Shown here: piece after piece, positions 4,488 to 8,568 of the stretch | Layout of the letters: the number at the start of each line of letters is the position of its first letter | Position numbering within the stretch: position 1 is the stretch's first letter | Assembly: GCA_027492445.1 (NCBI GenBank) | Contig: JAPUES010000197.1 | Coordinates: 1 to 8,568, forward strand | Length of the DNA stretch: 8,568 nucleotides | Origin: Sporomusaceae bacterium | GTDB taxonomy: Bacteria; Bacillota; Negativicutes; DSM-13327 | Direction: 5' to 3' | The notes under the pieces: generated by a model | What the model was told of the DNA's origin: nothing | Databases searched by the model: none | Seen by the model: the letters and a program-made list of their open reading frames with translations, nothing else | Translations under genes and position numbers: made by a program

Positions 4488-6170
4488 ATGAAATCCGTAG
4501 CCAGTCTTTTACTAGAGCATTTAAAAGCATTTGGTGTATCTCATATTTTTGGTATTCCAGGAAAAGCTATTTCGCCAATCGTATTAGAAGCCGATCGGCA
4601 AGGCTTGCAGTATGTATTATGCAGGCACGAAGCTGGTGCTGGCTTTGCTAGTGCGGGATTTGCCTTAGGAAGTGGAAAAATAGGCGTTGCTCTTGGAACA
4701 TCAGGACCAGGAGGTACGAATATGTTGACAGCGGCTGGGCAAGCAAAGGCCTTTAATTTACCTGTCATATTTATTACGGGGCAGCCATCTATTGGCAAGA
4801 CAGGCAGGGGCCTTGGTCAGGATTCTAGTATCTTTGGGACGGATTTGGTAAAAATGTTTGAGCCCGTTACTCTATTCAGCGCTCGTGTAGAAAGAAGTGA
4901 CTTATTTCCCATATATTTTCAACATGCATTAGAAAAAATGTATGGCAGTAGTAAGGGACCTGTTCACCTTTCCTTGCCGTTTGATGTATCGATGGAAAAG
5001 ATTAATACTTTTACGTTAGATATACCGAAGAACTCTATTCTATTGTCGCCAGAAATAGATAGAATTTCGTCCTTGATAGAAAAGGCCAAGTCTCCTGTAT
5101 TAGTAATAGGTAAAGGAGTACATGCCTCTCAAGCATATGAGGAAGTTTTATCCTTAGCGGAAAAAGCTCATATTCCTGTTATGACGACGCCAGGAGGAAA
5201 GGGAAGCTTTCCAACCAATCATCCTCTTTCTTTAGGAGGATTTGGTTTGGCGGCTAGTGAGGAGGCTTATGATTGTTTGCGCAAGGGTTGCGATTTAATG
5301 ATAACTCTAGGGACAAAACTATCGGATATGTCTTTAGCAGGTGTAACCGTAGATATGTATCCACAGCAAATGATTCAGTTTGATTGTGATCCCACATTTA
5401 TCGGGAAATCCCTTCCTGTACCAACCCTTGCAGTAGTTGGTGATCTTAAGGCGAATCTTCGTGAACTCTTAAGCCGGTTACCGTTGTTTTCCGATAGACC
5501 TCTCATAGCTGGTGCTAAAAGGGAGATTGCTACGCCTAAAGGAAAAAAAAAATCAAAGCTCATTTCGACTGCTCATACCATCAAGATATTGCGTAAATGC
5601 TTACCAGAGGATACTATCGTCATCAGTGATGATGGCAGTCATGCTTTTTATGGTGTAAAATATTTTGAAGTAGTTAAGCCTGGCACTTTTTATTTTGATG
5701 ATGTTTTTGGTGCAATGGGCCATGCCATCGGTATGGCGATTGGTGTTAAAATTGCTCAACCGCAGCGACATGTTCTATGTATTACAGGTGATGGCTGTCT
5801 TATGATGCAAGGAACAGAAATTTCTACAGCAGTCTGTAATAAGGTGCCCGCTATTTTTGTAGTAATCAATAATGGAAGACTAGATATGGTGGAGAAGGCT
5901 ATGAAGTTTGGTGGGGGTTGTGTAGTAGGGGCTATCTATGAAGTGCCTTTACATGCAGCTAAGTTTAGCCAATCTTTAGGGGCAACTTCTTTTCGTTGCC
6001 ACAAGGAAGAGGAAATAGAAACGGCTCTTAGCTTTGCATTACAACATGACGGACCAACAGTGATTGAAGTTATAGTAGATCCAGATGAAATTCCACCAAC
6101 CTTGAGCCGAGAGAAAATTGAGAAAAGTAGCATTGCTTTAGAAAAGAGGCATAAGGATGGTTTTGAATAA
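4488..6170 (+). CDS. Thiamine-diphosphate-dependent enzyme of the acetolactate synthase superfamily, substrate unknown
   Basis: 560 residues, the usual length for acetolactate synthase large subunits and relatives; the ATG follows AAGGAGG at 4476-4482. Three domains are recognisable: the N-terminal Pyr domain (about 1-170) with the cofactor-activating E48 in RHEAGAGFA and SGPGGTN; a central domain (about 185-330); and the C-terminal PP domain (about 365-535) with the Mg-ThDP motif GDG 434-436 through N461-N462. After it comes GRLDMV (463-468), related to the LGMV or YDMV segment of anabolic and catabolic acetolactate synthases, but the RQWQ-type continuation of the anabolic enzymes is absent. 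No ilvN-type regulatory subunit is adjacent. Candidates are a catabolic acetolactate synthase, another 2-oxoacid decarboxylase or carboligase. I cannot assign the substrate. It is followed after 17 bases by a histidine kinase gene in the same operon. Confidence 0.88.
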   Translation: MKSVASLLLEHLKAFGVSHIFGIPGKAISPIVLEADRQGLQYVLCRHEAGAGFASAGFALGSGKIGVALGTSGPGGTNMLTAAGQAKAFNLPVIFITGQPSIGKTGRGLGQDSSIFGTDLVKMFEPVTLFSARVERSDLFPIYFQHALEKMYGSSKGPVHLSLPFDVSMEKINTFTLDIPKNSILLSPEIDRISSLIEKAKSPVLVIGKGVHASQAYEEVLSLAEKAHIPVMTTPGGKGSFPTNHPLSLGGFGLAASEEAYDCLRKGCDLMITLGTKLSDMSLAGVTVDMYPQQMIQFDCDPTFIGKSLPVPTLAVVGDLKANLRELLSRLPLFSDRPLIAGAKREIATPKGKKKSKLISTAHTIKILRKCLPEDTIVISDDGSHAFYGVKYFEVVKPGTFYFDDVFGAMGHAIGMAIGVKIAQPQRHVLCITGDGCLMMQGTEISTAVCNKVPAIFVVINNGRLDMVEKAMKFGGGCVVGAIYEVPLHAAKFSQSLGATSFRCHKEEEIETALSFALQHDGPTVIEVIVDPDEIPPTLSREKIEKSSIALEKRHKDGFE

Positions 6171-6187
6171 TTAGGGGAGGACAGGAT

Positions 6188-7243
6188 GTGTCTGATAGTA
6201 GTTTACAAGAACAAGTGAATAATCTTAAAGAAATGCTCAATTTATGTCCAATTGGTATTATGGAAATTAACTGTGCAGGAACCTTAATCAATACCAATCA
6301 AGCAGTTTGTGATATTCTTTTTCCTGGTTATACTGTAGAAAATTTGATAGGTCAAGGGGCAGAATTCTTAAAGATTCAGCTTGGGGTGGCTTGGCAAGAA
6401 TCACCTGCCTATCGAGCCATAAAAGGTGAAGTTATTAAGGATGTTCCTCTTACATTGCGGGGAAGAAATATTATTGTATCAGCATTGCCGATTTCTAATA
6501 AAAGTGATGAAATAACAGGAGCTATGCTGGTGGCGCAAGATGTAACTGAATATGTAAATGAACGCTTAGAAACTGAAAAGTTACTTGTCAAGGTTGATCG
6601 ACTTAATCTTGTGAGTGAGATGGCAGCAGGGGTAGCTCACGAAATAAGAAACCCAATGACGGTAATAAAAGGTTACTTGCAAATCCATAATCGTAAGACA
6701 ACGGGAAAGATTAAGGAAGATATTGAAATTATTTTGTCGGAATTAGATCGGGTAGAATCACTTATTACCGATTTTTTGTCAGTAGCACGTACAAAGGCCA
6801 ATAAGAGGATTTTAATAAGCTTAAATGATATTGTTAAAAGTATTATTCCTTTATTAGAGGCAGAGACCAGTAAACATGGGATTAATTTAGAAAGTACATA
6901 TGGGGAAACAATCGAGGAATTATTGCTCGATGAAAAAGAAATAAAACAATTAATATTAAATTTGGCTCGAAATGGGATTGATGCTCTTAAAGGACGGGGA
7001 ACATTAAAGATTGAGACAGCAATGGATGACAATTGGGGATATTTGTATATTTCAGATGGTGGCTGCGGAATTCCAGAGGAGTTAACAGAAAAAATCTTTG
7101 ATCCTTTTTTTAGTACCAAAGATAATGGTACAGGTTTAGGTCTATCAATTTGTGCTAGCATTGTAGAACGCCATAGAGGGATAATCGAGGTAGAATCCAA
7201 GCTAGGAAAAGAAACAAAATTTAGTATTAGATTTCCGAAATAA
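6188..7243 (+). CDS. Soluble PAS-domain sensor histidine kinase
   Basis: 351 residues without membrane segments, so cytoplasmic. An N-terminal PAS domain (about 10-125) precedes a HisKA dimerisation helix with the phosphoacceptor H151 in AAGVAHEIRNPMTVIKG. The HATPase domain has the N-box with N258 and N262, the G1 box DGGCG at 290-294, the F-box IFDPFFSTK, and the G2 box GTGLGLS from 314. The start is GTG, 7 bases after GGGGAGG (6174-6180). An ATG two bases earlier (6186) is in another frame and stops soon. The gene lies 17 bases after the ThDP enzyme gene and shares its transcript, ending at the 7251-7285 terminator. No response regulator is adjacent. In spore-formers such orphan PAS kinases often feed the Spo0A phosphorelay, which is a possibility only. 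The PAS ligand is unknown. Confidence 0.93.
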   Translation: MSDSSLQEQVNNLKEMLNLCPIGIMEINCAGTLINTNQAVCDILFPGYTVENLIGQGAEFLKIQLGVAWQESPAYRAIKGEVIKDVPLTLRGRNIIVSALPISNKSDEITGAMLVAQDVTEYVNERLETEKLLVKVDRLNLVSEMAAGVAHEIRNPMTVIKGYLQIHNRKTTGKIKEDIEIILSELDRVESLITDFLSVARTKANKRILISLNDIVKSIIPLLEAETSKHGINLESTYGETIEELLLDEKEIKQLILNLARNGIDALKGRGTLKIETAMDDNWGYLYISDGGCGIPEELTEKIFDPFFSTKDNGTGLGLSICASIVERHRGIIEVESKLGKETKFSIRFPK

Positions 7244-7250
7244 ATAGATT

Positions 7251-7285
7251 GAACCTCTATTTCATAGCAAATAGAGGTTCTTTTT
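7251..7285 (+). terminator. Intrinsic terminator of the ThDP enzyme-kinase operon
   Basis: A perfect 12-pair stem (GAACCTCTATTT and AAATAGAGGTTC) with the six-base loop CATAGC is followed by TTTTT. It starts 7 bases after the kinase stop codon and separates it from the next sensor gene. Confidence 0.92.
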
Positions 7286-7319
7286 CTGGGGAATTTGTAA
7301 GGAAAAATGTAGAAAAATG

Positions 7320-7328
7320 TGATATAGT
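7320..7328 (+). promoter_or_regulatory. Possible extended -10 promoter of the MASE3 sensor gene
   Basis: TGATATAGT combines a TG extension with a TATAGT -10 box about 45 bases before the ATG. The only -35-like TTGTAA (7295-7300) is 22 bases away, too far, so this is a weak call. A promoter is expected here because the preceding operon ends at 7285. Confidence 0.35.
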
Positions 7329-7372
7329 TAGAATAGTCAAAAAGTATGAAAATCTTAAGGGAGTGTAGTAAT

Positions 7373-8568
7373 ATGGAAAAGCTAAGAGAGAGATTTAAGA
7401 CTTTTTTGGGGCAAATAACTCAAAAAAACACTCTAAACAATATAGTTTATCTTAGTGTTGCTACTTTGCTTTTTCTAGTACTAGATGCATTCCAAAGCTA
7501 TAATTACCTGCTTTTTCATAGTATCGCCGAAATTATTAGCATTGTTTCGTCTTTTATTATTTTCATAATCGTGCTAATGACATGGAAACATTTAAGAGAG
7601 AATAACTATTTATGTTTTTTAGGCATAACATTTTTCTTTATTGGTCTTATGGATATAATACATATGTTGTCCTTTAAGGGGATGGGGATTTTTAAGGACT
7701 ATGATTCTGATTTGCCAATTCAACTATGGATTATAGCACGTTATATACAAGCTTTTTCCTTGCTTATTGCTGTTATGCTAATTAAAAGACAAGAACAAAT
7801 AAATGGGAAAAGTGTTTTTTTAACATATGCCATTGTGTGTGGAATTCTCTTTGCTATGGTTTTCCATTGGGATATATTCCCTAAATGTTATATTGAAGGA
7901 TATGGGTTAACTCCTTTTAAAATAGTAAGTGAATATATTATTTCTATATTGTTCATTTGTAGTGCGGCTATGATGTTAAGATATAAGAAATTTTTTAAAA
8001 AAGAAATTTTATGGTTACTATTAGTATCTACGGTATTTCAAATTTTAGCAGAATTATCATTCACTACTTATAATGATTTATATGCTTTTGCAAATTTTTT
8101 GGGTCATTATTTTAAAATAATAGCCATAGTACTCTTTTCGAAAGCCATATTAGTAACACTAGATGAAGAAGTGTTGGAACGAGAAAAAAATGAGGAAAAA
8201 TTGCAGGAAGAAAGGATCTTTACAGAAGCAGTGTTGGAAAGCCTTCCAGGGTATCTTTATGTGTATGATGAGTTAGGTAGGCTGGTACGATGGAATAAAA
8301 AGCATGAAGAAATGACGGGCTATACCGCAGAGGAATTACCTTACATGACCTTAGATAAATGGTTTGAGGGGGAAGATGTCCTTAGAGTAGCCGCGGCTGC
8401 TGAGGAAGTGTTTCAAAAGGGGTATGGCGAGGTAGAAGCTCATCTGATTATGAAAAACGGCAAGAAGATACACATTCGTTCGAATGGTGTTCTGTTAAAG
8501 AGTAAGGGGAAGAACTACTTTACGGGTATTGGAATGGATATCACAAAACAAAAAAAAGATGAAGAGGA
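7373..8568 (+). CDS. Membrane sensor protein with MASE3 and PAS domains (3' truncated by window)
   Basis: The frame opens at ATG 7373 after AAGGGAG (7357-7363) and runs without a stop to the window end, giving 398 residues of an incomplete protein. Residues about 25-260 form a hydrophobic region of roughly seven to eight membrane helices. It carries MASE3-like landmarks: H49 and E53 (FHSIAEII), D94 and H97 (GLMDIIHML), KGMG at 102-105, and W119/R123 (LWIIARY). A charged, probably coiled helix (about 262-285) leads to a PAS domain (about 283-393) with WNKKHEEMTGYTAEEL and a closing GIGMDITKQKK. MASE3 is a membrane-associated sensory domain found before histidine kinase, GGDEF or other outputs. 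The output domain here lies beyond the window, so kinase or diguanylate cyclase cannot be decided. The ligand of MASE3 domains is unknown. Confidence 0.88.
   Translation, partial: MEKLRERFKTFLGQITQKNTLNNIVYLSVATLLFLVLDAFQSYNYLLFHSIAEIISIVSSFIIFIIVLMTWKHLRENNYLCFLGITFFFIGLMDIIHMLSFKGMGIFKDYDSDLPIQLWIIARYIQAFSLLIAVMLIKRQEQINGKSVFLTYAIVCGILFAMVFHWDIFPKCYIEGYGLTPFKIVSEYIISILFICSAAMMLRYKKFFKKEILWLLLVSTVFQILAELSFTTYNDLYAFANFLGHYFKIIAIVLFSKAILVTLDEEVLEREKNEEKLQEERIFTEAVLESLPGYLYVYDELGRLVRWNKKHEEMTGYTAEELPYMTLDKWFEGEDVLRVAAAAEEVFQKGYGEVEAHLIMKNGKKIHIRSNGVLLKSKGKNYFTGIGMDITKQKKDEE

Noticed and set aside
6673..7200. 175-residue minus-strand open frame opposite the histidine kinase
   Set aside because: It lies wholly antisense to a kinase with all catalytic boxes in order, has low-complexity Ser/Ile-rich composition, and no recognisable domain.
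1..8568. CRISPR array, tRNA, rRNA, transposase or phage genes
   Set aside because: No regularly spaced repeats, cloverleaf sequences, inverted terminal repeats or recombinase motifs were seen on either strand.

Overview
The window reads as low-GC chromosomal DNA from an anaerobic, probably spore-forming member of the Firmicutes (Bacillota). The combination of a CcmF-like cytochrome c maturation protein, a Ni-CO dehydrogenase, sigma-A-like promoters and strong AGGAGG ribosome binding sites would suit a Sporomusa/Pelosinus-type Negativicute. That placement is inference from gene content and style, not from a marker gene.

Layout, left to right. (1) Positions 1-502: the 3' end of a CcmF-like heme lyase gene. 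(2) 593-2719: a full-length Ni-Fe-S carbon monoxide dehydrogenase (CooS/AcsA type) with a GTG start, an N-terminal extension and a C-x2-C D-cluster motif. It ends in a long hairpin that can terminate transcription in both directions. (3) 2783-3478, minus strand: a Crp/Fnr-family regulator, convergent with cooS and divergent from the next gene. (4) 3499-3556: a shared regulatory region holding a perfect 7-2-7 palindrome, placed where a class II Crp/Fnr activator site is expected for the rightward promoter. (5) 3580-4245: an atypical dicluster ferredoxin-like protein with an extra Cys-containing C-terminal domain, followed by a strong terminator. (6) 4303-4331: a near-consensus promoter (TTGAAA-N17-TATAAT) starting a leader of about 150 nt. 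(7) 4488-6170 and 6188-7243: a two-gene operon of an acetolactate-synthase-superfamily ThDP enzyme and a soluble PAS histidine kinase, closed by a terminator at 7251-7285. (8) 7373 to the right edge: a membrane sensor protein (MASE3 plus PAS), cut by the window end. It has no stop codon inside the window.

How the parts may work together. The CODH would interconvert CO and CO2 with low-potential electrons, and the iron-sulfur protein could serve electron transfer or sensing. The Crp/Fnr protein lacks the residues expected for cAMP, CooA-type heme or FNR-type [4Fe-4S] sensing, so its signal is unknown. Its most likely direct target is the divergent ferredoxin-like gene and its own promoter. The ThDP enzyme and its kinase form a separate transcription unit. 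No CooC, CooF, AcsB or hydrogenase genes are visible, so the CODH looks isolated from the usual CO gene clusters.

I found no tRNA, rRNA, CRISPR array, insertion sequence or phage gene. The most unusual points are the palindrome at about -41.5, the modified metal-site surroundings of the CODH, the three-Cys second cluster motif in the ferredoxin-like protein, and the ThDP enzyme-kinase pairing with its long leader. None of these amounts to a proven new system.
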